NCBI GenBank assembly: GCA_013697395.1
Contig: JACCWY010000110.1
Location: 1-21,980, forward strand
Direction of reading: 5' to 3'
Length of the DNA: 21,980 nucleotides
Source of the DNA: Chloroflexota bacterium
GTDB taxonomy: Bacteria > Chloroflexota > Limnocylindria > QHBO01
Shown: one piece after another, positions 1 to 6,695 of the stretch
Position numbering within the stretch: position 1 is the stretch's first letter
How the letters are laid out: every line of letters begins with the position of its first letter
The notes under the pieces: generated by a model
Databases searched by the model: none
The model's input: only the letters and a program-made list of their open reading frames with translations
Told to the model about the DNA's origin: nothing
Program-made: the position numbers and the translations under genes

Positions 1-393
1 GACCAGGTCGCCGGTCCCGCGCGTCGAGGCCAGGCGAGCATTGGCCGGCGTCCGCTCGGCAGGCGCCAGGCGGGCCAGCCCGGAGGCGGCGGCCATCTCC
101 ACGAACGCGCCCCGCCCTCCGTCGAGCAACAGCCACTCGGCGTCGATCGGGCGGCCGAGCGCATCGGTCGTCGTGGTGCTGCGACGCTCGGCGGCAGTGC
201 CGAGCGCATCGGCGACCGCGGCCAGCGTCCCCTCGCCGCCATCGGCCATCGGCTTGCGTATCACCGCGTCGTGCGGCCGCGCGTTGGACCAGCCGGCGGC
301 GATCGCGGCGGCTACGCCCACCGAGTCGAGCGAACCGCCGAACGAATCGGGTGCGACGACGATGGTGAGCGCGCGTTCGCCTGCATCGGGCAT
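1..393 (-). CDS. Glycerate kinase, N-terminal part (runs off the left edge)
   Basis: This is the first 131 codons of a GlxK/GarK-type glycerate kinase, which phosphorylates D-glycerate to 2- or 3-phosphoglycerate in the cytoplasm. The frame is open from an ATG at 393 to the window edge. Family landmarks are the opening block IVVAPDSFGGSL (usual form IAPDSFKGSL), the MADGGEGT motif near residue 69, a VEMAAASGL block near residue 102, and a TRGTGDLV block at the edge that matches the family's TYGTGELI. The lysine usually seen in DSFKGS is Gly here. It lies just beyond the terminator at 412-443, so it is probably transcribed separately from the genes to its right. Glycerate is also the acceptor used by some of the glycosyltransferase families encoded further right, so a link to that solute module is possible but inferred. 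The family call is secure; the C-terminal half cannot be seen. Confidence 0.9.
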   Translation of the reverse strand, partial: MPDAGERALTIVVAPDSFGGSLDSVGVAAAIAAGWSNARPHDAVIRKPMADGGEGTLAAVADALGTAAERRSTTTTDALGRPIDAEWLLLDGGRGAFVEMAAASGLARLAPAERTPANARLASTRGTGDLV

Positions 394-411
394 CGTTGCA
401 AGGATACGAGA

Positions 412-443
412 AGCCCCGGCGGTGGGACCGCACCGCCGGGGCT
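412..443 (-). terminator. Strong hairpin terminator
   Basis: A perfect 13-bp inverted repeat (arms 412-424 and 431-443, GC-rich, 6-nt loop) lies 16 bp past the stop codon of the minus-strand gene ending at 460 and before the glycerate kinase start at 393. There is no clear U-tract, so termination may depend on stem stability. It most likely ends the minus-strand transcript coming from the right. Confidence 0.7.
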
Positions 444-459
444 GGGAGTCAGCGCGGGC

Positions 460-972
460 TCAGCCGGTGCGAATCGCCCGGCCGGCCGCAACGGGCCGGT
501 TGCGGAACAGGAGCATGCCGCCGCTCACGGCCACGGCAACGGCCGCAAAGATGCCGAGCGTCAGCGGAACCGGCAGCCAGGCGAGCTGGTCGACCGGTCC
601 CACCGTCAACGTCGTCGGCTCGGATGTTTCGAGGTCGGTGTGCCTGATAGCGATCCGCCAGCTCCCCGCAACCGGGAAGGTGAGGCTGGCGGACCAGCGC
701 CCGCCCCCGAGACTCGTCGAAGGCGCGGTGAGCTCGTCCCCGGTTTCGGGATGGATCGCCGTGAGCTCCACTTCGCCGAAGTCGACGGCGGTGACTCCGT
801 GCTGGAGGAGCGTGAACTGGATCTCGTCTGCCTCGCCGGCAACTGGTGGGTCCTCCGACGTGCTGATCATCACGACCTCGGCCCAGCCTCCGGCCAGCGC
901 GGTGCCGGTGATGAGCGCGAGGAGCGCTGCGAGCGTCGCCAGCCCCGTTCCGACCCTGGTGAGATGCCGCAT
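460..972 (-). CDS. Membrane-anchored protein with extracytoplasmic YtkA/FixH-like domain
   Basis: A 170-residue protein. Residues about 7-27 form a hydrophobic export signal or anchor, the middle about 100 residues form a beta-rich domain, and a second membrane segment lies near residues 135-160, followed by a short basic tail. The middle resembles YtkA/FixH-type domains: an FTLLQHG strand, a VELTAIHPETG strand, then GGRWSASLTFPVAGSW. Such domains occur in copper, oxidase-assembly or envelope-stress contexts, but no metal ligand pattern is clear here and I assign no function. The ATG at 972 is chosen because GGAGGAGG lies 8 nt upstream, the strongest ribosome site in this block. It sits 71 bp after the anti-sigma-like gene and is followed by the 412-443 terminator, so it is probably the last gene of that transcript. 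Confidence 0.75.
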   Translation of the reverse strand: MRHLTRVGTGLATLAALLALITGTALAGGWAEVVMISTSEDPPVAGEADEIQFTLLQHGVTAVDFGEVELTAIHPETGDELTAPSTSLGGGRWSASLTFPVAGSWRIAIRHTDLETSEPTTLTVGPVDQLAWLPVPLTLGIFAAVAVAVSGGMLLFRNRPVAAGRAIRTG

Positions 973-1043
973 GTCGTGGACCTCCTCCGGTGACGTGATC
1001 TGCGTCGATGCCACCCGTACACCGCTCCGGGCGGCGCGGTTCC

Positions 1044-1754
1044 CTACGGCGCGATCGACTCGGCGATCCGCAGCGTCCCATCCAGGCCGAGGCCGGACTC
1101 GATCCGATACAGCACGCCGCCGCGCTCCCAGACGAGCGTGTCGCTGACCAGGCGCGTGCGCTGCGACCGCTCGGCGCCTCCTGGATCCGTGTACCGGACG
1201 ACGTGCGGCGGGCCTTCGATCCAGAAGCCCGCAGCGTCCACGACCAGGACCGGCGTGACGGTGGCGCCTTCCGCGACAAGCTTCTCGACCCGTTCCCGGT
1301 CGAGCGCGCCGTCGATGACCTGGACCAGCAGCCCGATCCCGCTGCCGGCGAGGTCGGGCAGCTCGTCGTCGGCCAGGTAGACGAGCGAGAGGACCTCGTG
1401 GTCGCCGACGACGTACGCCTCGTCGGGCGATCCGAGCGTCGCCGGAATGCCGGCGTCCACCGTGTCGGCCGGGATCGGGTCGCCCAGCGCCAGCGGTGAG
1501 GCGACAGGGTCGGCGGTCGGGAGCGTCGGAACGGTCGTGATCCGCAGTCCCGGGAGCACGAGCGCGACGGCGGCTGCGGTTGCCGCCACCACCAGCGTCG
1601 CGATCACGGCCAGAGCGGCCGCCCGGGGCCATGCGGACGGCCACCGCCGCCGTGCCGGCACTCGCTCCACGACCGACCCCCGCAGGTCCGGTGTCGGCGG
1701 AAAGGCGATCTCGGCAGCGAGCCGGAGGAGGGCCTGGTCCAGGCGGTCATCCAT
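1044..1754 (-). CDS. Putative membrane anti-sigma factor (single-pass)
   Basis: A 236-residue protein with a cytoplasmic N-terminus of about 45 residues, one strong membrane segment at about 46-70 (Ala/Val/Leu-rich), and an extracytoplasmic C-terminal domain of about 165 residues rich in Asp/Val/Gly. Its ATG lies inside the end of the sigma-factor gene (8-bp overlap, 1747-1754), so the two are translationally coupled. That is the usual arrangement of an ECF sigma factor and its regulator. The N-terminus (DQALLRLAAEIAFPPTPDL) resembles the short cytoplasmic segment found in proteins encoded next to ECF sigma factors in Chloroflexota. No zinc-binding HxxxCxxC anti-sigma motif is present. The anti-sigma role is therefore inferred from position and topology, not from a recognised domain. 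Confidence 0.7.
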   Translation of the reverse strand: MDDRLDQALLRLAAEIAFPPTPDLRGSVVERVPARRRWPSAWPRAAALAVIATLVVAATAAAVALVLPGLRITTVPTLPTADPVASPLALGDPIPADTVDAGIPATLGSPDEAYVVGDHEVLSLVYLADDELPDLAGSGIGLLVQVIDGALDRERVEKLVAEGATVTPVLVVDAAGFWIEGPPHVVRYTDPGGAERSQRTRLVSDTLVWERGGVLYRIESGLGLDGTLRIAESIAP

Positions 1755-2385
1755 CGGTCCAGTCCTCCGTCGCACCGAGCCGTTGCGCGAGGCGGGCGCG
1801 GGCCCGCGAGAGCCGTGACTTGACGGTTCCGCGGGCAACGCCCGCCATCGCGGCGATCTCCGCCTCGGGGAGGTCCAGGAAGTAGCGGGCACCGATGACC
1901 AGGCGGTCGTCGGGCGACAGCTCGTTCACCGCGTCCAGCAGCCGCTGGCGCTGCTCCTCCGCGACCACCTCGGACTCGGCCGATGGAGCGGACGCATCAG
2001 CGACCGTGTTCGCCTCGACGCGCAGCCGCAGGCCGGCGCGGCGGCCGGCCGCCCGGCGTCGATTGCGCGCCGCGTTCACCGCGATCCGCAGCACCCACGG
2101 CCGAAACGGCTCCGCGTCACGGAAGCGGTCGAGCGCACGATATGCCCTCACGAAGGCCTCCTGCGCCGCGTCATGCGCCTCGGCCGCGTCGCCGAGGACA
2201 AGGTACGCGGTGCGAAACGTCATCTCCTGGTGCGCCGCCACCAGCGCCCCGTAGGCGTCGGCGTCGCCGTGCCGCGCGCGCGACACGAGCTCGGCCTCGT
2301 CCGGTGGACGGTCCTCCACGACCTGACTACCCCGCTCGGGGTTCGACGGTTCCGGGAGATGGCGGTGCGAATCGTCGCGATTCAC
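1747..2385 (-). CDS. ECF-type RNA polymerase sigma factor
   Basis: A 212-residue protein with sigma-70 region 2 (LVSRARHGDADAYGAL through FRPWVLRIAVNAARNRRR, about residues 33-115) and region 4 (LSPDDRLVIGARYFLDLPEAEIAAMAG followed by GTVKSRLSRARARL, about 155-202). Regions 1.1 and 3 are absent, which defines the ECF group. The start is uncertain. GTG at 2385 gives a long N-terminal extension and has no visible ribosome site; an in-frame GTG at 2319 gives a more typical length for the family. It begins 25 bp after the Usp-glucosyltransferase fusion and overlaps the membrane anti-sigma-like gene, so it probably belongs to the same transcript as the glycosyltransferases and may drive it. No target promoter could be recognised. 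Confidence 0.9.
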   Translation of the reverse strand: MNRDDSHRHLPEPSNPERGSQVVEDRPPDEAELVSRARHGDADAYGALVAAHQEMTFRTAYLVLGDAAEAHDAAQEAFVRAYRALDRFRDAEPFRPWVLRIAVNAARNRRRAAGRRAGLRLRVEANTVADASAPSAESEVVAEEQRQRLLDAVNELSPDDRLVIGARYFLDLPEAEIAAMAGVARGTVKSRLSRARARLAQRLGATEDWTDG

Positions 2386-2387
2386 AC

Positions 2388-2405
2388 GGGCGCGTGCACA
2401 CGCCC
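2388..2405 (-). promoter_or_regulatory. Hairpin at the sigma-factor translation start
   Basis: A near-perfect 7-bp stem (one G-U pair) with a TGCA loop lies directly before the GTG at 2385, where a ribosome site would normally be, and 5 bp after the upstream stop codon. It could be a weak terminator or attenuator, or a fold limiting sigma-factor translation. Its function is inferred from position only. Confidence 0.4.
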
Positions 2406-2410
2406 ATCGC

Positions 2411-4387
2411 TCATCGGTCCTTCAGGGACTTCCGACGCTCGACGTAGGCGAGGACCGAATTCATCGGCGGGCGGATCTCGTCGCCGATCTCCAGGACCTC
2501 GAGGTTGAAGTGGTCCTTGCCGGTGTTGATGACCTTCATGCCGCGGCCGACCTCGGTCAACAGTTCCAGTCGGTGGCGCTCCTCCAGCTTGCGGATGGCG
2601 CCCTGCAGGATGACGTAGGCCATCTGCGACAGGTTCGGCAGCGGCTGGTTGCGATGGATGCGGCGCTCGAGGTCGACCTGCCCCAGGGCCGGCAGGCCCA
2701 CCTGTTCGAGGATGTCGATGAGCAGGCCGATCTCGACGGCGTAACCGGTGAAGAAGGGCAGCCGCTCGAGCAGCTCCCGCCGGCCGGCGTATTCGCCCGA
2801 CAGGGGCTGAATCATGCCGGACAGCTCGGGGAAGAACAGGTTGATGAGCGGGCGCGCCATGAGCTCGGTCACCCGACCGCCGCCCTCGGCCTGGAGGACG
2901 TCACCCTGCCGGATGGGCCGCTGGTAGAAACCCTTGACGTACTGGATCTTCGGCTCGCGCAGGAGCGGCCCCAGCAGCCCGTACACGAATCGGGGCTGGA
3001 TGTTGCTGATGTCGGTGTCGATCCAGGCCACGACGTCGCCGTCGAGCACGTGAAGGCTCTTCCACAGCGCCTCGCCCTTCCCGACGTGCGTTCCGGTCTC
3101 CTTCAGGATCTGCGAGTGGCGATGCACCGGCACGCCCAGCTCGGTGGCGATCTCCGCCGTGCGATCCTTGCTGTCCGAGTCGATGACCACGATCTGATCG
3201 ATGAGCGGGACCCGGTCCATCAGCGCGCTCTTGACCCGCTTGATGACGGTGCCGATCGTCTTCTCCTCGTTCAGGGCCGGCAGGCCGAGGCTGATCGTCA
3301 GGTTCTGGCGCTCCTTGAGCGCGACGAGCTTGCGGATGTCGGAGAACTCGTGGGCGTGGAAGGTGTTCTCGGCGAACCAGCGGTCGACCACCGCCGGCAG
3401 GGATCTGGTGCGCTCGACGTACGCATCGGCGTGGGCGAGCGTGCCCTCGCTGGCGCGCAGCTCATCGAACGTGGCCAACCCCAGCGACTGCTTCGTCTTG
3501 ACGACGATCACGGTCGGCCGCGCCTTCGACGCCACGCTCTCGGCAAGCGTCCCGAACAGGTAGCGCCCGTCCGGGCTCGCGTTCGTCGGCTGGGCCGATG
3601 CGCCCATCACCACCAGCTGGTGGTTGGCCGCCTCCCTGATGATCGCCTGCCGCACCGACGACGCCTCGCGGATGAGGCCGGTAGCCCGTCGCGTCCCCGC
3701 GTGTTCGCGCACGAACGCGTCGACGGCCACCTGCTCGCGCTGAACCGCCCGGTCGCCGATCCCTTTCGGCACGACGTGCAGGACGACCATCTTTGCCCCG
3801 AAGCGCTTTGCGAGGTCGCGGCTGATGCGCATCGCCAGCTCGGCATGCGGGCCGCCGCGCACCGGGACGAGGATCGATTGCACCCTGTCGAGGCCACGCT
3901 GCTTGACGACCGCGATGTCGCACGGGCTCTCGCGCACGACCGCGTCGATGGTCGGAGAGAAGACCGGGCGCGGTTGCACCCGCTCCCCGGCCAGCGTCAG
4001 CTCGGTCGCCTCGGCCTCGGCCCGCGCGGATTGCGAAGCCGTCGGCGGGCCGCCCCATCCGAAGATGACCAGGTCCGATCCCTCTTCGCCGACCGCCTCG
4101 ATCACCCCATCGGCAGCGTAGCGGCCGATGCGGACCATGGTCCGCAGCTCGACGCCTTCCTCGTCGCCGACGTCGAGCACCCGCTGGAGCAGCCGGCGTG
4201 AGGTGCGCGCCTGCGTCGCGCCCTCCGACAGGCTCACCCCCTCCGGTACCTCCACGATGCCGAGCACGGTGATCTCGGTCGGGCGCCCATTCGCGACGCC
4301 GGCGCCGATCCGGACGAGGTCGCGCGCCGTCCGCGGGTTGGCCAGCGGCAGGAGGATGCGATACGGCGTCCGGCGGCGAGCCGGCAT
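2411..4387 (-). CDS. Tandem UspA domains fused to glucosyl-3-phosphoglycerate synthase (GT81)
   Basis: A 658-residue protein. Residues about 8-163 and 169-298 are two universal-stress (UspA) domains. Both start with a buried strand (RILLPLANP, SILVPVRGG), and the second keeps an MGAS segment followed by a degenerate nucleotide-binding tail. Residues about 333-650 form a complete GpgS enzyme: LGLPALNEEKTIGTV (367-381), GKGEALWKSL (437-446), metal-binding DTD (457-459), GGGRVTELMARPL (502-514), QPLSGEYAGRRELL (527-540), GYAVEIGLLID (548-558) and the conserved His near 578. GpgS joins NDP-glucose and 3-phosphoglycerate to make glucosyl-3-phosphoglycerate, the precursor of the solute glucosylglycerate and, in mycobacteria, of methylglucose lipopolysaccharide. 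Mycobacterial GpgS is a stand-alone enzyme of about 320 residues, so the Usp half is an addition. The start ATG (4387) overlaps the previous stop as TGATG, which implies coupled translation. No GpgP phosphatase is visible in the window. Confidence 0.93.
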   Translation of the reverse strand: MPARRRTPYRILLPLANPRTARDLVRIGAGVANGRPTEITVLGIVEVPEGVSLSEGATQARTSRRLLQRVLDVGDEEGVELRTMVRIGRYAADGVIEAVGEEGSDLVIFGWGGPPTASQSARAEAEATELTLAGERVQPRPVFSPTIDAVVRESPCDIAVVKQRGLDRVQSILVPVRGGPHAELAMRISRDLAKRFGAKMVVLHVVPKGIGDRAVQREQVAVDAFVREHAGTRRATGLIREASSVRQAIIREAANHQLVVMGASAQPTNASPDGRYLFGTLAESVASKARPTVIVVKTKQSLGLATFDELRASEGTLAHADAYVERTRSLPAVVDRWFAENTFHAHEFSDIRKLVALKERQNLTISLGLPALNEEKTIGTVIKRVKSALMDRVPLIDQIVVIDSDSKDRTAEIATELGVPVHRHSQILKETGTHVGKGEALWKSLHVLDGDVVAWIDTDISNIQPRFVYGLLGPLLREPKIQYVKGFYQRPIRQGDVLQAEGGGRVTELMARPLINLFFPELSGMIQPLSGEYAGRRELLERLPFFTGYAVEIGLLIDILEQVGLPALGQVDLERRIHRNQPLPNLSQMAYVILQGAIRKLEERHRLELLTEVGRGMKVINTGKDHFNLEVLEIGDEIRPPMNSVLAYVERRKSLKDR

Positions 4388-5700
4388 CAGGCGGTGTCGC
4401 TCATGCCGCGCATCTCGCGCCAACGCGTGACAAGGTAGGGCTTCAGCTCCTCGAACTGGCGCGCCTGGTCGTCGACGACGCGCTCCGCCTGATCCGTCGT
4501 CATGTCGAGCGTGTCGCTGATGAAGCCGGCGGTGCGCCCGAAGTAGAGCGGCGTCAGCGCCGCGAGCAGCCGCTCTCGATCGGCGCCGGGACGGTTGAAG
4601 GCTACCAGTGTGTCGTACAGGCAACGGATCCACAGCTCGGCGCTGAAGTGGAAGTCGGCAGGGCTGCCGTCCAGCTCGAGCGCCATCACCCGATCCAGCT
4701 GCTCGGGCGCCAGCATCTCGGCCCACGCCTCGCTCTGCGTCAGCCGCGCCTGCTCCAGATTGTCGATCAGCTTGGCGTGGTTGACCGTGATCTCCTCGGG
4801 CGCGACGACACGCTCGAAGCCGTACTCCGGGATCGGGTGCGAGCCGCGAACGCGGAGCCATCGGTCCTCGTACCGACCGGCCAGCTTGAAGAGCGTTCCG
4901 ACGACCTGGCGGAACATCGGCCCGAGGTCACCGGCCGGATCCTTGGCATCGTGGATCTTGGCGCCCAGGCGCGCCTGGCAGACGGCGAACCCCTCGTTGA
5001 TGGCCGAGTGCGTCATCCAGATGTCGATCCCGAACCGAGCGGTCAGCTCGTCGAAGGTGTCGAGCTCCAGATAGCGGCCGACGAGGTCACCGCTGACCCC
5101 GAAGTCGCCGCCGATCGGCTGGCGGATGCGGGATCCGTACAGGGCGCGGGTGAGCGGGTAGCTGATGTTGTTCGTGATCGTGCCGTCGTACTTGTAGCGA
5201 GCGTAGAGGGGCGTCACGTAGTCGTAGCCGCCCTTCAGGATCGGTCCAGCCAGGAGCTCGACCCATTCGGGCACGATCGAGCGCAGGTCGGAGTCGACCA
5301 TGACCATGGCCTTCACCTTGAGCTCGCGCGCCACCTCGAACAGGGCGCGCACTGCGGTGCCCTTCCCGCTGATGCCCTGGTACGTGAAGCTGATGCGCTG
5401 GAGCTTGTGCTTCGGGCTGACCAGGATGATCTTCTCGAGGTAGTCAGGGCTCTCGGTGCTGACCGCCACCCGCGGCGTGTCGTCAGGCGAGCCGCCGTCG
5501 CTGTTCACGAGGATCGGCTTCAGCTCGGGGAAGTACTGGACCATGCCGGCGGTCGTGGCCCGCACGACGTAGCCGATCGTCTCGGCGTTGCCGAACGACG
5601 GGATCCCGACCATCAGGTCGGCGGAGCCGATGCGGCGCACCTCCGCGATGCCATCGGCATCGAGCGCCGAGGAGGGCACGGCGGCTGGCTTGGCGGTCAG
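4387..5700 (-). CDS. GT78/GT81-like glycosyltransferase, candidate glucosyl- or mannosylglycerate-type synthase
   Basis: About 437 residues. The fold is GT-A: opening MVGIPSFGNAETIGYVV (30-46), the nucleotide-sugar block GISGKGTAVRALFE (109-122), metal-binding DSD in MVMVDSDLRS (133-141), then QPIGGDFGVSGDL (194-206), FGIDIWMTHSA (223-233) and RLGAKIHDAKDP (244-255), whose His is a plausible metal ligand. The C-terminal about 170 residues are helical. The QP-(L/I)-GG and IHD motifs recall mannosylglycerate synthase (GT78) and GpgS (GT81). Direct coupling to a GpgS fusion suggests work on the same glycerate-based solute, for example adding a second sugar or acting directly on glycerate. Substrates are not proven. 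The start is unclear: an AGGAGG lies 7 nt before a CTG at 5700, while the nearest in-frame GTG (5679) and ATG (5850) lack ribosome sites. Confidence 0.82.
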   Translation of the reverse strand: MTAKPAAVPSSALDADGIAEVRRIGSADLMVGIPSFGNAETIGYVVRATTAGMVQYFPELKPILVNSDGGSPDDTPRVAVSTESPDYLEKIILVSPKHKLQRISFTYQGISGKGTAVRALFEVARELKVKAMVMVDSDLRSIVPEWVELLAGPILKGGYDYVTPLYARYKYDGTITNNISYPLTRALYGSRIRQPIGGDFGVSGDLVGRYLELDTFDELTARFGIDIWMTHSAINEGFAVCQARLGAKIHDAKDPAGDLGPMFRQVVGTLFKLAGRYEDRWLRVRGSHPIPEYGFERVVAPEEITVNHAKLIDNLEQARLTQSEAWAEMLAPEQLDRVMALELDGSPADFHFSAELWIRCLYDTLVAFNRPGADRERLLAALTPLYFGRTAGFISDTLDMTTDQAERVVDDQARQFEELKPYLVTRWREMRGMSDTA

Positions 5701-5714
5701 GTCGGAGCCTCCTC
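5694..5714 (-). promoter_or_regulatory. Ribosome site that points to a CTG start
   Basis: Reading the minus strand, GAGGAGG is followed by CTCCGAC and then CTG (5700-5698) in frame with the glycosyltransferase. The 7-nt spacing is ideal. It argues against the ATG at 5850, whose extra 50 residues are low-complexity Arg/Ala/Ser. Confidence 0.5.
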
Positions 5715-5749
5715 GATCGGTCTTCGACGGGTCGGTGCTCGTGTCACTG

Positions 5750-5755
5750 ATGGTA
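5750..5755 (-). promoter_or_regulatory. Possible -10 element for the glycosyltransferase operon
   Basis: TACCAT on the minus strand (4 of 6 to TATAAT) would start transcription near 5743, about 43 nt before the proposed CTG start. No convincing -35 is visible at 16-18 bp, so this is weak. Confidence 0.25.
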
Positions 5756-5789
5756 CCAGCCGGCCGGCGGATCGGCCGATCAGCGGAGC

Positions 5790-5855
5790 GCTCGATGGAT
5801 CGAGCCGCATCGGCGCAGCCTGCGTTCTGCGCTGCACGTGCGCGATCCATCGAGC
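5790..5855. repeat. Long inverted repeat in the intergenic region
   Basis: Perfect 13-nt arms (5790-5802 and 5843-5855, centre GATGGATC/GATCCATC) enclose 40 nt that contain a further 6-bp inverted repeat (5813-5818 with 5827-5832). The whole can fold into one long interrupted hairpin. It lies within 5701-5974, a 274-bp stretch with no other supported gene, upstream of the glycosyltransferase. It may be a terminator for the gene ending at 5975, a regulator site, or an RNA leader structure. Confidence 0.6.
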
Positions 5856-5974
5856 ACCTGTTCGCAGGAGCTGCACGCAGCCGCGCCGCTCACGCCGAGG
5901 AACGCTCGGGATACCGTGAGATTCGCGCGCCGCAGGGGCCCAAATTGAAGCCGGCTCGACGTATCGAGGACCCG

Positions 5975-6661
5975 TCAGTCGCGCACGCGGCGGACGTGGT
6001 CTCCCCGGCCGCCGAGCATCCGGCCCATCATGCTGCGCGGGGCCTCCGCACGCAGCGACAGCTTGAGCCAATCCTCGGTGCGCTCACCGGGCCGGTACCG
6101 CGAGTTCATGTGCTTGGCCACGTAGTGGGTGAAGCCGTTCGCGCGCCAGCCGACGAGCCAACCGCCCAATGGCTGCTTGACGACCTGGCTGAGGCGCACG
6201 CGGATCCCCTCGTCGATGACCGACTCCAGCAGCCGGCGTCGCTCCTGGAACGGCACGTCGTGGAGCGGCATGCCCTCGAGCTCCACGAGGTCGATCGCCA
6301 CGAACGCGCGGCGGCGCTCGGTCTCGAGCGGATCGGGAATGTCCTGCGCGAGCCCTTCGGCGGCGAGCGTCTCGGCCCAGGCGCGCGCCGGGCTGCCATC
6401 ACCGACGAACGGCTGTGCCGTCCACACGCCGTCGACGAGCGCCTCGTCGGCCAGGATGGCGGCGGCCAGGGTCTGGGCGGCGTCGGCCGTCTCGCCATCG
6501 TCGGCGATCGGCTCCCCGAACTCGTCGGTCAGGCTGAGGCGACCGCCGTCAGCCCGGGCCAGCATGCGCACCCCCGGCCAGAGCGGCTCGAAGAGCCACT
6601 CGACGCTGAGCACCTCGGCGTTCGCATCCACCGGTAGCTGCGGAAGGACCGGCTCGTCCAT
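5975..6661 (-). CDS. ATP-dependent DNA/RNA ligase-like protein with lost catalytic residues
   Basis: A 228-residue protein that aligns by eye along the adenylation domain of ATP-dependent (LigD-type) ligases. EWLFEPLWPGVRMLAR (21-36) matches the WxFEPKxDGxR block, LVDGVW (75-80) matches LDGEL, FVAIDLVELEGMPLHDVPFQERRRLLE (120-146) matches the F.AFDLLYLDG..L...PL..RR..L stretch, and HYVAKHMNSRYRPGERTEDWLKL (179-201) matches the GLVAKRxDSPYxPGxRxxDWLK block. The AMP-accepting lysine is Leu27, the following Asp is Pro29, and the DGE glutamate is Val79, so ligase chemistry should be absent. It lies 34 bp after the DEAD-box helicase and is probably co-transcribed with it. A nucleic-acid-binding or regulatory role is plausible but inferred. 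The ATG at 6661 lacks a strong ribosome site. Confidence 0.7.
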   Translation of the reverse strand: MDEPVLPQLPVDANAEVLSVEWLFEPLWPGVRMLARADGGRLSLTDEFGEPIADDGETADAAQTLAAAILADEALVDGVWTAQPFVGDGSPARAWAETLAAEGLAQDIPDPLETERRRAFVAIDLVELEGMPLHDVPFQERRRLLESVIDEGIRVRLSQVVKQPLGGWLVGWRANGFTHYVAKHMNSRYRPGERTEDWLKLSLRAEAPRSMMGRMLGGRGDHVRRVRD

Positions 6662-6695
6662 CACGGCAAGCGTACGCCCTGCGGGCGGCTTCGGC

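Noticed and set aside
2510..4201. A 563-codon open frame on the plus strand opposite the Usp-GpgS fusion.
   Set aside because: It mirrors a strongly supported gene in the high-GC complementary frame; its product is Arg/Ala/Asp-rich with no domain, and long antisense frames are expected at this base composition.
5701..5850. A 50-residue N-terminal extension of the glycosyltransferase from ATG 5850.
   Set aside because: The ATG has no ribosome site, the extra residues are low-complexity, the stretch contains the 5790-5855 inverted repeat, and a strong ribosome site lies just before 5700.
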